Assembly: GCA_018241225.1 (NCBI GenBank)
Contig: JAFEEG010000011.1
Coordinates: forward strand, 62,001 to 126,000
DNA from: Pseudomonadota bacterium
GTDB taxonomy: Bacteria; Pseudomonadota; Gammaproteobacteria; Burkholderiales; Burkholderiaceae_C
Length of the DNA: 64,000 nt
Direction of reading: 5' to 3'
Positions within the stretch are counted from its first letter, which is position 1, and each line of letters starts with the position of its first letter. Both the position numbers and the translations under genes were made by a program. Positions 34,901 through 43,923 of this stretch are shown here, piece after piece. Under the pieces are notes generated by a model, which did not search any database, was not told where the DNA came from, and saw nothing but the letters and a program-made list of their open reading frames with translations.

Positions 34901-37900
34901 GCGGGTGCCGGCCATGCGGCCCGCCTCGCTGCGCAGGCGCAGGTGAAGGTGACCGACCTGGTCACGCTGGGCACGCCGCTGTCGGCCATTGCGCTCACCG
35001 CCATTTCCACGCAGCCGACGGCCGATGCGCTGCGCCTGCTGAACCGCCTGCTGCCCACGCCGCCCGCCGGTCCCGACGACGAACCCGAGGACGCCGACCT
35101 GTCGCTGGGCCGCGCGCTCGTCACCTCGATGATGGAGTTGTCGGATCGCACCGACCCCAGCGACGACCTGCGCATGCCCAATGACCTGCCGCCCGCGCCG
35201 CGCGCCGGCCTGGCCGTCAATGCCGTGTTCGGCGAGGTCACCGACAGCCAGGTCGCCCGCGCCATCACCGCCATCGTGGCCGCGGGCCTGGCCGAGCGTG
35301 CCCGCATCCGCGCGCAGACCGAGCTGCCGCCGCCCACCGGCGTGCAGGCCGGCCTGCGCCTGCTGGTGGCGCCCACCTCCACCGGCAGCCTGTCGATTCA
35401 CGGCAGCGCGCTGCTGCGCCTGTTCAAGTTCGACCTGGCGGACGGCATCGACACCAGCCGGCACCTGCGCGTGCAGCTGCGCGTGGGCGACCGCACCGGC
35501 TGGCTGTGCGCCAACCCCGACCTCGAACTGCGCGCCTTCAGCGCCGACATCGAGATCCCGCTGGATGGCGCATCCACCGGCACCGCCACCGTCACGCTGC
35601 ACGACGGGCGCGTGTTCGGCCAGTCGTGGGAGCGACTGGTGCTGGGCACGGGCGATGGCGCGGTGCCGCTGCTGCCCGAGGCACGCGTGCTGCTGGCTGC
35701 CGCCGTGCAGCGCATCAGCGTGGATGCGGCCGACATCACCTCGAGCGCCTCGCTCGCGCTCGATGCCTTGCTGGGCGCGCTGGGCCTGGGCGATCCGGCC
35801 GGTGGCCTGGCGGGCGACGCGCTCGACCAATTGCTGCACGACCCCGGTGGCCTGCTGCGCCAACGCCTGGCCGCGGCCGGCCCGGACATCTCGGATGCGA
35901 TCTCGGTGCTGCTCGGCCCGCTGGGCGCCAGCGTGGACCTGCTGGGCCGCACCGTGCACGTGAGCGGCGGCAGCGACGACAGCGGCCGCTTCGGCTGGCA
36001 TGCCGACGTGATCGCCTCGCCCGCGGGCCTGGGCGGCGAGCTGCGCTTCGGCATGGACGCGCCGGTGTCCACCGGCAAGCTGCAGCTGGTGCTGGCGCTC
36101 GATCCGCTGCACATCTTCCTGCGCTGGCAGCAGGCCGGCGGCCACGTGGACGACATCTCACTGTGGCCCGACCCGCAGCCGCAAGCCATTGCCCGTGCGC
36201 TGGCGCGTAGCGCCCCGAGCCTGGGCGGCCATGCGGCGCTGGAGATGATGCGGCGCGCCGACCCGAGCGTGCGGCCGATCATCGACGCGGCACTCGACGC
36301 CTTCGGGCTGCTCACCGGCACGGTGGGCGATGCGCAGCGGCGCATCCGTCCGCTGGCCGGCCTGCTGGCCGACCCCGGCGGCTACCTGCGCAGCGCGGCC
36401 TCGGTGGGCTCCAACCCGGCGCGCATCCAGGCGCTGTTCGATGCCATGCGGCCGCTGCTTGGCGTGGGCGGCGCCAACGGCTCGCCGCTGGCGATTGGCG
36501 GCATCGGCAGCGGCATCAGCCTGAGCGTGGCGCCGGCCAGCGGCGGCGCGCGGCTTGCGCTGGACGTGGATGCGAGCCAATGGACCGCACCCGGCGGCGG
36601 GGCAGGGCGGCTGGCGGCGGGCGCGGGAGCCAGCCTCACCATCAACCCCAGCGGCGCACCCGCCATGGGCATGGAGATATTCCTGGGCCTGACCGGCGCG
36701 TCGTCGCCCGGCAAGCAGGCGGTGCATGCGCGCATCGGCACCGGCGGCATCGAGGTGTTCCTGCGCCCGGCCAGCGGCGCGGACATTTCCATCGTGCCCT
36801 TCGCGGGCCTGGGGTCGCTCGCTGCGGCCGCCGAAGCGGCGCTGCCTTTCCTGTTCGACAAGCTGGCCGAAGCGCCGGCACCCGTCGGCCCGCTGGTGGC
36901 CAAGGTGGGCGATGCGCTGGTCATGCGCAGCGGTGCTCCCAGGAAGTTCGACGGCGCCTTGCTGCACGAATGGGGCGTGCACCCGGCCGAGAAGCTGCTG
37001 GGCGCACTGCCCTCCATCGGCGCCACGCTCATCACCGAACTGGCGCCGCTGCTCGACAGTTTCCTGCCCGCGAGCGTCACGGCCAGCTCCGCGCCCGGGC
37101 TGCTCATGGTGGCCATCGGCGGCTTCGAGCTGGAGCTGGACCTGGCGCAAGGCGTGGTCGCGCTCGAAGGCACCAACATCGCGGTGCCGGGCATCAGCCA
37201 CATGAGCTTCAGGCTGGCGCTGTCGGGCACCGGCATCGACGAGGTGAGCGTCACCGCCGGCCCGGCCGTCATCGATGCCGGTGGCGTGCAGCTGCGTCCC
37301 TTCGTGACCGTGGCGGCCGGCAACGCACCGCTGTCGGACCGGCGCGTGGTCATCGGCATGGCGGTGGACGACACGCACCGCTTTGCCTTGCAGTGGTTGC
37401 TGGACTCGCACCAGGTGAGCCTTGTTGCCATCGACGGCGTGAACGTCGCCGGCCCGGGCGACGACGACCCGGCCAAGGTCGCGCTGCGCGTGGTCGAAGC
37501 CGTGTGCGACCTGGTCGCCAGCGTGGCCATGGCGCAGCCGGCCGTCACGCAACTGCTGAACACGCCGGTGGGTGCGAGCACGGTGCGCAACCTGATGCGC
37601 GGCGTGGTGCTGCGCGACCAGAACAACCCGACGCAGCTGATCGACGGCATGTTCGATCCGGCCACCGTGCTGACGCGGGTGCAGAAGCTGTTCCGCAACA
37701 TCGGGGAGGCCAATCCCACGATCGACCTGGGCGACTTCGTCCTGTCCTTCACCAAGGACGCAGACGGCATCGTCGGCCTGCAGCTGGGCATCGACGGACG
37801 CTTCCCGCTGCTGTCCGGCGACGTGATGCTCTGGCTGGAAAACGACGACTCGTGGATCGAGGGCAATCCGCCGGGCAACGGCGGCCTGTTCGTCGGCTTC

Positions 37901-40900
37901 CTGCCCACCACCGGGCAGATCCGCTTCACGCCCAGCCTGGCGGTCTATGGCGTGGGGCTGCGCGTGGGCAAGAGTTCCGGCCCGTTGCTGGACATGGGCC
38001 TGTCGCTCGAATCGATTGCGCTGCATGTGTTCGCGCGCATCGCGCTGGGCAATGCGCCGGCCGAGCAGCTCAGCGGCGGCGTGCAGCTGCAGTTCTCCAA
38101 CCTGGCGGTGTCGGCGGGTGGTGCGCAGGGCGACAACGGCATTGCGCAGGGCGTGATGAAGGACACCGGCCCCACGCCGCCCAAGCCGGCCTTCTCGCCC
38201 GCGCTGGCCATCCAGAAGCACGGCAGCCAGGCGGTGAAGGTCTCCCTGCGTGCCGGCGATGGTGACGGCCCGTGGTGGATCGCGATCCAGAAGGGCTTCG
38301 GTCCGCTGTATCTCGAACAGGTGGGCTTCGGCGCGACCATGCCGGGCGGCAAGGTCAGCAGCGTGTCGCTGCTGATGGACGGCTCGGTCTCGATGTTCGG
38401 CCTGACCTGCGCGGTGGACGACCTGCAGATCACCTACCTGGTCAGCCGCGGCGACTTCTTCAACCCGGCCAACTGGCATGTGGACCTGGCGGGGCTGGCG
38501 GTGTCGGCCAACATGGCGGGCCTGACGATTGCGGGCGGCCTGCTCAAGCAGCAGACGCCGGCGGGCATCGAATACCTGGGCATGCTGCTCGGCCGATTCG
38601 CGGTGTACGGCATCACGCTGTACGGCGGCTATGGCGAGGGCAAGGTGGCGGGCACCGACGAGAAGTTCACCGCCTTCTTCGCGGTGGGCGCGGTGAACGG
38701 GCCCATCGGTGGGCCGCCGGCCTTCTTCCTCACCGGCATCGGTGGCGGGCTGGGCATCAACCGCGACCTGATCGTGCCCACCGACCTGTCGAGGTTCGGC
38801 GACTACCCGCTGATCCAGGCGCTGGACATTGCCGCCAAGCCGCAGAACCCGATGGACCAGCTGCGCAAGCTGGGCGCGTACTTCCCCATGAAGAAGGGCA
38901 ACTTCTGGTTCGCGGCCGGACTGTCGTTCAACAGCTTCGCGCTGGTCGACGGCATCGCGGTGGTGGCGGTGGAAGTGGGCGACGGGCTGGACATCAACCT
39001 GCTGGGCCTGGCGCGCATGGCGCTGCCGCGTCCGCAGGTGGCGCTGGTGTCCATCGAGCTGGCGCTGCTGGTGCGCTTTTCCAGCAGCGAGGGCGTGCTG
39101 TGGGTGCAGGGCCAGCTCACCGACAACTCGTGGCTGCTGTACGAAGACGTGAAGCTCACCGGCGGCTTTGCCTACGTGATCTGGTTCAAGGGCGAGAAGA
39201 AGGGCGAGTTCGTCCTCACGCTGGGCGGCTACCACCCCGACTTCCATCGCGACGGCTACCCCGTGGTGCCGCGCCTGGGCCTGCGCTGGAGCGTGTCCGA
39301 CAACATCGTCATCAAGGCCGAGAGCTACTTCGCGCTGACCTCCGAGGCGTTGATGGCAGGCGGCGCCTTCGAAGCCTCGGCGCATTTCGGGCCGGCCTGG
39401 GCCGAGGTGAAGTTCGGCGCCAACGGCATCGTCTTCTTCGACCCCTTCCACTATCACGTGGATGCCTATGCGCGCATTGCGGCGGGCGTGACCATCGACA
39501 CATGGATCTTCGGCGAGATCACCATCTCGATCAGCCTGGGTGCCAGCATCGACGTGGCGGGGCCGGACTTCCATGGCACGGCCACCTTCGAGATCGGGCC
39601 CATCGAGCTGTCGGTGTCCTTCGGCGATTCGGACAAGGCGCAGAAGCAGCCGCTGCCGGGTCCGGCCTTCGTGGCCAAGTACCTGGAGGCGGCCGACAAC
39701 GGCGCGGCGCGTCCGCATGCGCTTATCACCGGCGCGGGCGCGCTGCCGGCCAAGGGCGAGAAGTCCACGCCGGACGGATCGGCCGAGCGGCCTTTCGTGG
39801 TGGTCGCCGAGTTCTCGCTCACCTTCACCAGCACGGTGCCGGCCACCAGCGTGACGCGGGTGCAGCCGCCGGCGGGCATGACGGCCACCACGCAGCATGC
39901 GGCCAGCCGCGCCATCGGCGTGGCGCCCATGGACAAGGCCAACCTGCAGCCGGGCGTCAAGCTCACGTGGAAGCGGGGCGGCACGCAGACCTTCCCCTTC
40001 ACCGCCACGGCGCGGCCCTTCGGCAGCTTCCCGGTGGGCATCTGGGGACCGGCGCAGGACCCCAACAACCGCAAGGTGCCCAAGGCGGAGATGATCGAGG
40101 CGCTCAACGAGCTGGACCTCGTCTCGGTGGGCAAGGAGTCGCCGCCCGGCCCCGAGATTCCGTACTACCAGGTGGTGCCCGGCGTGCGCAAGCCGCTGCC
40201 TTTCTCGCGCCGGACGGTGGACGTGAACCTCATCAAGTCGCAGGCGCAATCGGTGGCCGGCCTCGTGAGCGAACCGGCCACGGTGTCGGCGGCTTTCCAG
40301 CAGGCGGGCAAGTACCTGACGGCCACGCCCACGGGCAAGGCGTCGCTGCGCGGCGAGCGGCAGTCGCCTCCGCGCATGGGCACGCTGGCCGAAGGGCTGC
40401 AGGGCGATCCGGGCACGGCCATTCCAGAGGTGGCACCCACCCGCGAAGGCAAGGTGTACGACCATTTCGTCGACGCGCCGGTGGCGGTGGGCTTCCTGCC
40501 TGGTGCCACGGTGGATCTGCGCGTGGCGGCGCCCACGCGCACCACGGTCAAGGGCTCGGCCAAGGCCTGGCGCAAGACACCGCCCACGCTGGCCTCGGTG
40601 GAGGCCGAGCGCAGCAAGTCGATTGCGGCGCGCCTGGTGCTCACCGAGCCGCAGGCGGCGCGCGCAGGTCGGGTGCAGACCGTCATCGGCATGGTGGAAG
40701 TGCCGCTGAGCGCGGTGGGCCACGCGGCGCCTGCGATGGTGTCGCGCACCGGCGCCGAATCGTCGGCGCTGGGCGGCTTCAGCGCGGCGCTGGTTGCGGG
40801 GCAGACGGCGCCGACCGTGCCGCGCGCGCAGCGGGCCCAGGCCGCGGCCGCCACGGCCAACCCCGGTGCCACGCTGCTGCCGGGCCAGACCGTGGTGTTG

Positions 40901-41842
40901 AAGATGCCCAACGCGCTGGCCGATGCGGCCATGGAGGGCGAGCGTCCACGCCTGCGCATCGGCAGTGCGCCGTCGCGTGTGGTGCTGCTGGGGCTGGGCG
41001 GCAACCTGCTGGCCGATCAACTCGTCGGGCCCGACGCGGCAGGCCTGCCGGGCGCCATCGAGATCGCGCTTGGCACCGAGCGCATCGTGGCCATCGGCCA
41101 GAGCACGCAGGCTGCCGCTGCGCGTGATGCCGGCCTGGCTGGCTGGCACGCCGGCATGCAGATGCCCTATGCGGGCTGGTCCAGCGCGGTGGCGCCCGGC
41201 TGCGTGGTGAAGTCCAACGGCGAGCCGCTCAAGCTGCACCGCGAACGCCTGGATGCCGGCTGGGTCAGCGGCGCGGAACTGGCGCGCGGCATCAGCACCG
41301 TAGCCACCACCTTCACCGAGGCGCCGCGCACCGTCCTCATCGTGCTCGACGACCCGAGTGCCTTCGGCGACCCGGCCGACGGCCGCCAACTGGTGATGGG
41401 GCTGGACGGCGCCGAGCGCGCGCAGGACGCGGCCGGCAACGAGCGCGCGCCCGTGCTGCTGGCCATGGAGAACCGCAGCGTGCTGGCCTACGACATCGTG
41501 CCGGACGGCAGCAAGCCGGTGACGGTGAGCATCGCCACGCAGGACGGCTGGTCGCTGGTGGGCGTGATGGGCTCGGTCCAGCTCGATGCGACCGGCGCGG
41601 TGGCGCTGGTGTCCTCGCGCGGCCTGGGCGCGGCCATTCGTCCCATGGCCGCCGCCGCCGAAGGCGCACCGCCGAGCCGGCTCGCATGGCAAGGCCCGGT
41701 GCGCGCGCCGGCCGAGCGACGCGCGGCCAAGTTGCTGGCCAGCACGCGGCTGCCGATGAAGCCCGCCGAGGCATCCACACGCAAACCCACCCGGCCCGCC
41801 ACGCGTGGCGGCAAGGGCCGCCGCAAGGGAGTCCCCGCATGA
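31910..41842 (+). CDS. Giant 3310-residue protein with DUF6603-like region
   Basis: One uninterrupted frame of 3310 codons. Seen: residues 1-1900 are beta-rich, with many motifs of the type LGLVLGD, LVLALDPLHIF and short helices. Around 1000-1030 a lipase-like segment reads IAVVAVAGAGHAARLAA then DLVTLGTPLSAIA, resembling an alpha/beta-hydrolase elbow but with no serine where GHSxG is expected. About 1950-2580 matches the DUF6603 pattern: TPSLAVYGVGLRVG, GMLLGRFAVYGITLYGGYGE, PAFFLTGIGGGLGINRDLIV, then FGDYPLI. The C-terminal 700 residues end in a basic tail (RGGKGRRKGV). No signal peptide, membrane helix or cysteine cluster is seen. Function is unknown. The start and stop are locked by ATGA overlaps with its neighbours. 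Confidence 0.8.
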   Translation: MSFATDDLGVLGNLAEALGIFEDGQPNPGWFGQPEASLKRMLSNPEQRAALIAFVDEAMGGADRSTDPRGVVWLPIVHIDDPDLTVSITVDEHAADNTLHIGVALSVHTSGAVESNSSLAVPLFRAKKDGGANVSNALLLGAQGGRIRLATEIVIDSGAPVPGQARLGAIGIEVDLPTYGGMPKEPDPVFGLSLTGFQLPGATSPRDIRVAADGVDELDDALLDLVLALVKSQADSQPANSVIAAIGGMLGLKSGDAIPDFPITLLPTQGVQAIANWLHGLITNDASRNQWLGYLARLFGVSPPAPGNPVSFALGGGAALQVNLRVDTGPTGNARLTPTLGLVLGDASKRVEARADLFDVDLVTGAARALPQFGVWAAAGNAGARVLDVAGPPIARADTLRVGFALDAQRRLTFVLAADNVVLGAHSYPTLDLTSPDAVMDAVGNTVSDVAAQLLGNLGGALPAVRLLIGLDAPAGVTAITLPALMTNPVDAISGYWQQLFAAAGSTATQVLAQLRNLIADAGSAASAILGTGSPLDPWRVPLIGPLALEFSADGPVLSIGLAVGTSVDQLGQRCTVVETRIAATLATLNLQAKTASLLPGVEGVLSARERGVNPPRVTLALADGTALTARGVGLRLGWTPAGGMAASVAAPDLQLMLGDLGVPIAMPEIGADGNVTLPPVAWDGVEALVGYLGQLLGGTFGDTVRSLGWNIDAPRTAGTLDADVRLRLADLVANPAQALADWLPQLALGEAGPEVLSLLCDLFAGSGDNLGIVAGSGHPDDPYRLAIADGLPNIAVWLPPAGLEPRVVAAPESIRRWRPGDDGLPPEALAAGLEAEAGVATDVRELVQDRDVVGGLTALALRWVGGDGRIAPPAAAPTGVNVELAGFGAGQLLGQLDLQDLIGRVPTTTVYIALGANAWPVAPAGRRVDLSTPHLDASMFAAPVAATGDWFVALGGRADCRAAASATDGTPEQAARLARVLDALAGVSNDIAVVAVAGAGHAARLAAQAQVKVTDLVTLGTPLSAIALTAISTQPTADALRLLNRLLPTPPAGPDDEPEDADLSLGRALVTSMMELSDRTDPSDDLRMPNDLPPAPRAGLAVNAVFGEVTDSQVARAITAIVAAGLAERARIRAQTELPPPTGVQAGLRLLVAPTSTGSLSIHGSALLRLFKFDLADGIDTSRHLRVQLRVGDRTGWLCANPDLELRAFSADIEIPLDGASTGTATVTLHDGRVFGQSWERLVLGTGDGAVPLLPEARVLLAAAVQRISVDAADITSSASLALDALLGALGLGDPAGGLAGDALDQLLHDPGGLLRQRLAAAGPDISDAISVLLGPLGASVDLLGRTVHVSGGSDDSGRFGWHADVIASPAGLGGELRFGMDAPVSTGKLQLVLALDPLHIFLRWQQAGGHVDDISLWPDPQPQAIARALARSAPSLGGHAALEMMRRADPSVRPIIDAALDAFGLLTGTVGDAQRRIRPLAGLLADPGGYLRSAASVGSNPARIQALFDAMRPLLGVGGANGSPLAIGGIGSGISLSVAPASGGARLALDVDASQWTAPGGGAGRLAAGAGASLTINPSGAPAMGMEIFLGLTGASSPGKQAVHARIGTGGIEVFLRPASGADISIVPFAGLGSLAAAAEAALPFLFDKLAEAPAPVGPLVAKVGDALVMRSGAPRKFDGALLHEWGVHPAEKLLGALPSIGATLITELAPLLDSFLPASVTASSAPGLLMVAIGGFELELDLAQGVVALEGTNIAVPGISHMSFRLALSGTGIDEVSVTAGPAVIDAGGVQLRPFVTVAAGNAPLSDRRVVIGMAVDDTHRFALQWLLDSHQVSLVAIDGVNVAGPGDDDPAKVALRVVEAVCDLVASVAMAQPAVTQLLNTPVGASTVRNLMRGVVLRDQNNPTQLIDGMFDPATVLTRVQKLFRNIGEANPTIDLGDFVLSFTKDADGIVGLQLGIDGRFPLLSGDVMLWLENDDSWIEGNPPGNGGLFVGFLPTTGQIRFTPSLAVYGVGLRVGKSSGPLLDMGLSLESIALHVFARIALGNAPAEQLSGGVQLQFSNLAVSAGGAQGDNGIAQGVMKDTGPTPPKPAFSPALAIQKHGSQAVKVSLRAGDGDGPWWIAIQKGFGPLYLEQVGFGATMPGGKVSSVSLLMDGSVSMFGLTCAVDDLQITYLVSRGDFFNPANWHVDLAGLAVSANMAGLTIAGGLLKQQTPAGIEYLGMLLGRFAVYGITLYGGYGEGKVAGTDEKFTAFFAVGAVNGPIGGPPAFFLTGIGGGLGINRDLIVPTDLSRFGDYPLIQALDIAAKPQNPMDQLRKLGAYFPMKKGNFWFAAGLSFNSFALVDGIAVVAVEVGDGLDINLLGLARMALPRPQVALVSIELALLVRFSSSEGVLWVQGQLTDNSWLLYEDVKLTGGFAYVIWFKGEKKGEFVLTLGGYHPDFHRDGYPVVPRLGLRWSVSDNIVIKAESYFALTSEALMAGGAFEASAHFGPAWAEVKFGANGIVFFDPFHYHVDAYARIAAGVTIDTWIFGEITISISLGASIDVAGPDFHGTATFEIGPIELSVSFGDSDKAQKQPLPGPAFVAKYLEAADNGAARPHALITGAGALPAKGEKSTPDGSAERPFVVVAEFSLTFTSTVPATSVTRVQPPAGMTATTQHAASRAIGVAPMDKANLQPGVKLTWKRGGTQTFPFTATARPFGSFPVGIWGPAQDPNNRKVPKAEMIEALNELDLVSVGKESPPGPEIPYYQVVPGVRKPLPFSRRTVDVNLIKSQAQSVAGLVSEPATVSAAFQQAGKYLTATPTGKASLRGERQSPPRMGTLAEGLQGDPGTAIPEVAPTREGKVYDHFVDAPVAVGFLPGATVDLRVAAPTRTTVKGSAKAWRKTPPTLASVEAERSKSIAARLVLTEPQAARAGRVQTVIGMVEVPLSAVGHAAPAMVSRTGAESSALGGFSAALVAGQTAPTVPRAQRAQAAAATANPGATLLPGQTVVLKMPNALADAAMEGERPRLRIGSAPSRVVLLGLGGNLLADQLVGPDAAGLPGAIEIALGTERIVAIGQSTQAAAARDAGLAGWHAGMQMPYAGWSSAVAPGCVVKSNGEPLKLHRERLDAGWVSGAELARGISTVATTFTEAPRTVLIVLDDPSAFGDPADGRQLVMGLDGAERAQDAAGNERAPVLLAMENRSVLAYDIVPDGSKPVTVSIATQDGWSLVGVMGSVQLDATGAVALVSSRGLGAAIRPMAAAAEGAPPSRLAWQGPVRAPAERRAAKLLASTRLPMKPAEASTRKPTRPATRGGKGRRKGVPA

Positions 41843-43923
41843 CCACGCCCAAGATCGGCCACTTCATCCTGCACTCCAACGTGGTGCCGCAGGTCACGGC
41901 CGGCAAGTACCAGCTCGTCACCGAGCACACCGGCCTGCCGTTCGACGCGGTGGCGGAGACCACCAACGTGACCGTCTCCGCGCCGCGCTACACCATGCCG
42001 ACGGACCAGATCCTGTCGACCTTCCCGCCGGCCAATGCCGAGGGCGCCTTTGCCGACCGCCTGCCGCAGGTCGTGCTCAAGCGCCGCACGCTGCCGTGGG
42101 AGCGCAACCCCGCCGGCCAGGTGCAACCATCGTCCACGCCTTGGCTGGCGCTGGTGGTGGTGGCCGAGGGCGAGGCGCAGCTGTCCACCGCCACTGCCGT
42201 GGCCAGTTGCGTCACGCCCGGCACCACGCTGCTCGACCCCTCGGACAAGGACGTGGAAGAGGCCTTGTACCTGGCGGTGACCGAGTCGGTGGTGAAGAAG
42301 ATCTTTCCCTGCCAGCAGGACCTGGAACTGCTCACCCACGTGCGGCATGTGGACGTGAGCGACACCGAGCTGGCCATGGGCGACGACGACGGCTGGCTCG
42401 CGGTGGTGCTGGCCAACCGCCTGCCGGTGTTCGACCAGGCCAACAACAAGGCGGTGCGCTACATGGCCTGCCTGGTCAACATCGAGGGGCAGCTGGGCGC
42501 ACTGCCGCCGCCCGAGCCCTTCAACGAAAGCTTTGAATGGGCGCTGGCGCAGGACTGGTCGGCGCTGGCGCAGATCGACCCCAACGTCGGCCCCGATCCG
42601 CGGGTGATGGGCAACATCGAGCTGGGTGGCATCTCGCTGCCGGTGGCGGCCAACGTGCAGCATTCGCCGCAGCCGCGCGCTGGCGCCGCGCGCACGCCGG
42701 CACGCGCCGTGCAGGCCGCCCCCGCGCAAGCGCAGCAGAGCGCGGCCAAGGTGGGCAGCACCCTCGACGGCTCGAAGTCGATGGCGCAGGCCTCGGTCTC
42801 GCAGCAGTGGAGCGGCATGCAGGCCAACCAGGCGGTACAGATGGCCGCGCGCGACCCCGACGCCAAGGCCATGGTGCGCGACGCCATGGGCATCGGCTTT
42901 CGCCTGCCGATCCAGGCCTTTGCGGTGGAGAAGGTCTATCGCTTTCCGGTGCTGGCGCACTGGTCCTTCACCACCAACGAGGGCGCAACCTTCGAGAGCC
43001 TGATGGAAGACCTGGACGTGGGCCTGCTGGGCACCGTGCCCGAGGTGCCACCCGAAGCGCCGCCCAAGCCCGGCCCCGGCCCGGAGGTGGTGCAGACCGG
43101 CCACATTGGCCTGGACCATCGCACGCGGCGCGGCGACCCGGTGCGTGCCTGGTATCGCGGGCCCTGCGTGCCGCTGCCCACGCAGCGCGATCCGGGGCAG
43201 GGCATGGCGCCGCTGGCGCACTCAGCCGACCAGTTGCGGCGCGTGGTGCCCGACGGGCGCGAGGATCTGTCGATGGCGTCCGCCTTCGAGATCGGGCGCC
43301 TGCTGGCGCTGTCGCAGCTGTCGGTGGTGTCGGCCTCGATGCGCTTTCGCAGCGAGCAGTTCGGCGCGGGCCGCGTGCGCGAGATATTGGCGCAGGCCTT
43401 GCCCTACCAGCTGCCGGTGCTCACCGCAGGCTATGTGGACCTGGGGCGCTACGTGGCGATCCAGGCCGTGGGCGAGATGGCCAAGCACCCCAACGAAATC
43501 CTCGGCCCGCGCAGGCCGGTGGCAGACCCGGGCCGCACCATCAGGATGGAAGGCGAGCTCGACGCGGTGGTGGCTGCGGGCCTCGGCCTGGACCTGGCCG
43601 CGCTGAAGAAGACCGGCGAGCAGATCGGCATGGTGGCCGCGCTGGCGCAAAGCAGCGTGCCCATTGCCAGCAAGGGCGGCGTGATGCAGATCGACGACAA
43701 GGCCGTGACCACGCTGCGCGGCGCCCTGCAGGCCGAGTTGGGCCACGCGCTGTCGGTGGCGATGCCGGCGGCGACCAAGGTCGTGTCGCCCACGCGGCCG
43801 CGCGCGCAGCGCGGTGCAGCCGCGGCGGCACCTCCAACCCAGCGCGACGCGCTGGACGAACTCATCGAAAGCGCCGAGGCGCAGGTCGACAGCAGCGACG
43901 CGCAAGAGGAGGGCGAGCAATGA
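41839..43923 (+). CDS. Conserved-operon protein of 694 aa, function unknown
   Basis: Not recognised. Seen: N-terminal region (1-200) with VPQVTAGKYQLVTEH, ILSTFPPANAEGAFADRLPQ and VVLKRRTLPWERNP; a middle Ala/Gln-rich linker around 275-330; then IQAFAVEKVYRFPVLAHWSF and TFESLMEDLDVGLLGT. A Pro-rich linker (about 400-410: PPEAPPKPGPGPE) precedes HRTRRGDPVRAWYRGPCVPL, and a helical C-terminal part ends in an acidic tail. The phrasing suggests several small beta domains joined by linkers, as in structural or adhesive proteins. No signal peptide is seen. ATGA overlaps at both ends (41839-41842 and 43920-43923) show translational coupling with the giant protein and the 339-aa protein. Confidence 0.7.
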   Translation: MTTPKIGHFILHSNVVPQVTAGKYQLVTEHTGLPFDAVAETTNVTVSAPRYTMPTDQILSTFPPANAEGAFADRLPQVVLKRRTLPWERNPAGQVQPSSTPWLALVVVAEGEAQLSTATAVASCVTPGTTLLDPSDKDVEEALYLAVTESVVKKIFPCQQDLELLTHVRHVDVSDTELAMGDDDGWLAVVLANRLPVFDQANNKAVRYMACLVNIEGQLGALPPPEPFNESFEWALAQDWSALAQIDPNVGPDPRVMGNIELGGISLPVAANVQHSPQPRAGAARTPARAVQAAPAQAQQSAAKVGSTLDGSKSMAQASVSQQWSGMQANQAVQMAARDPDAKAMVRDAMGIGFRLPIQAFAVEKVYRFPVLAHWSFTTNEGATFESLMEDLDVGLLGTVPEVPPEAPPKPGPGPEVVQTGHIGLDHRTRRGDPVRAWYRGPCVPLPTQRDPGQGMAPLAHSADQLRRVVPDGREDLSMASAFEIGRLLALSQLSVVSASMRFRSEQFGAGRVREILAQALPYQLPVLTAGYVDLGRYVAIQAVGEMAKHPNEILGPRRPVADPGRTIRMEGELDAVVAAGLGLDLAALKKTGEQIGMVAALAQSSVPIASKGGVMQIDDKAVTTLRGALQAELGHALSVAMPAATKVVSPTRPRAQRGAAAAAPPTQRDALDELIESAEAQVDSSDAQEEGEQ

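Noticed and set aside
31259..41692. Very long minus-strand open frames (over 1600 and 1800 codons) opposite the giant gene
   Set aside because: They are antisense shadows in GC-rich DNA: composition is His/Arg/Gln-rich low complexity, there are no domains or ribosome-binding sites, and the plus-strand frame has coupled neighbours.
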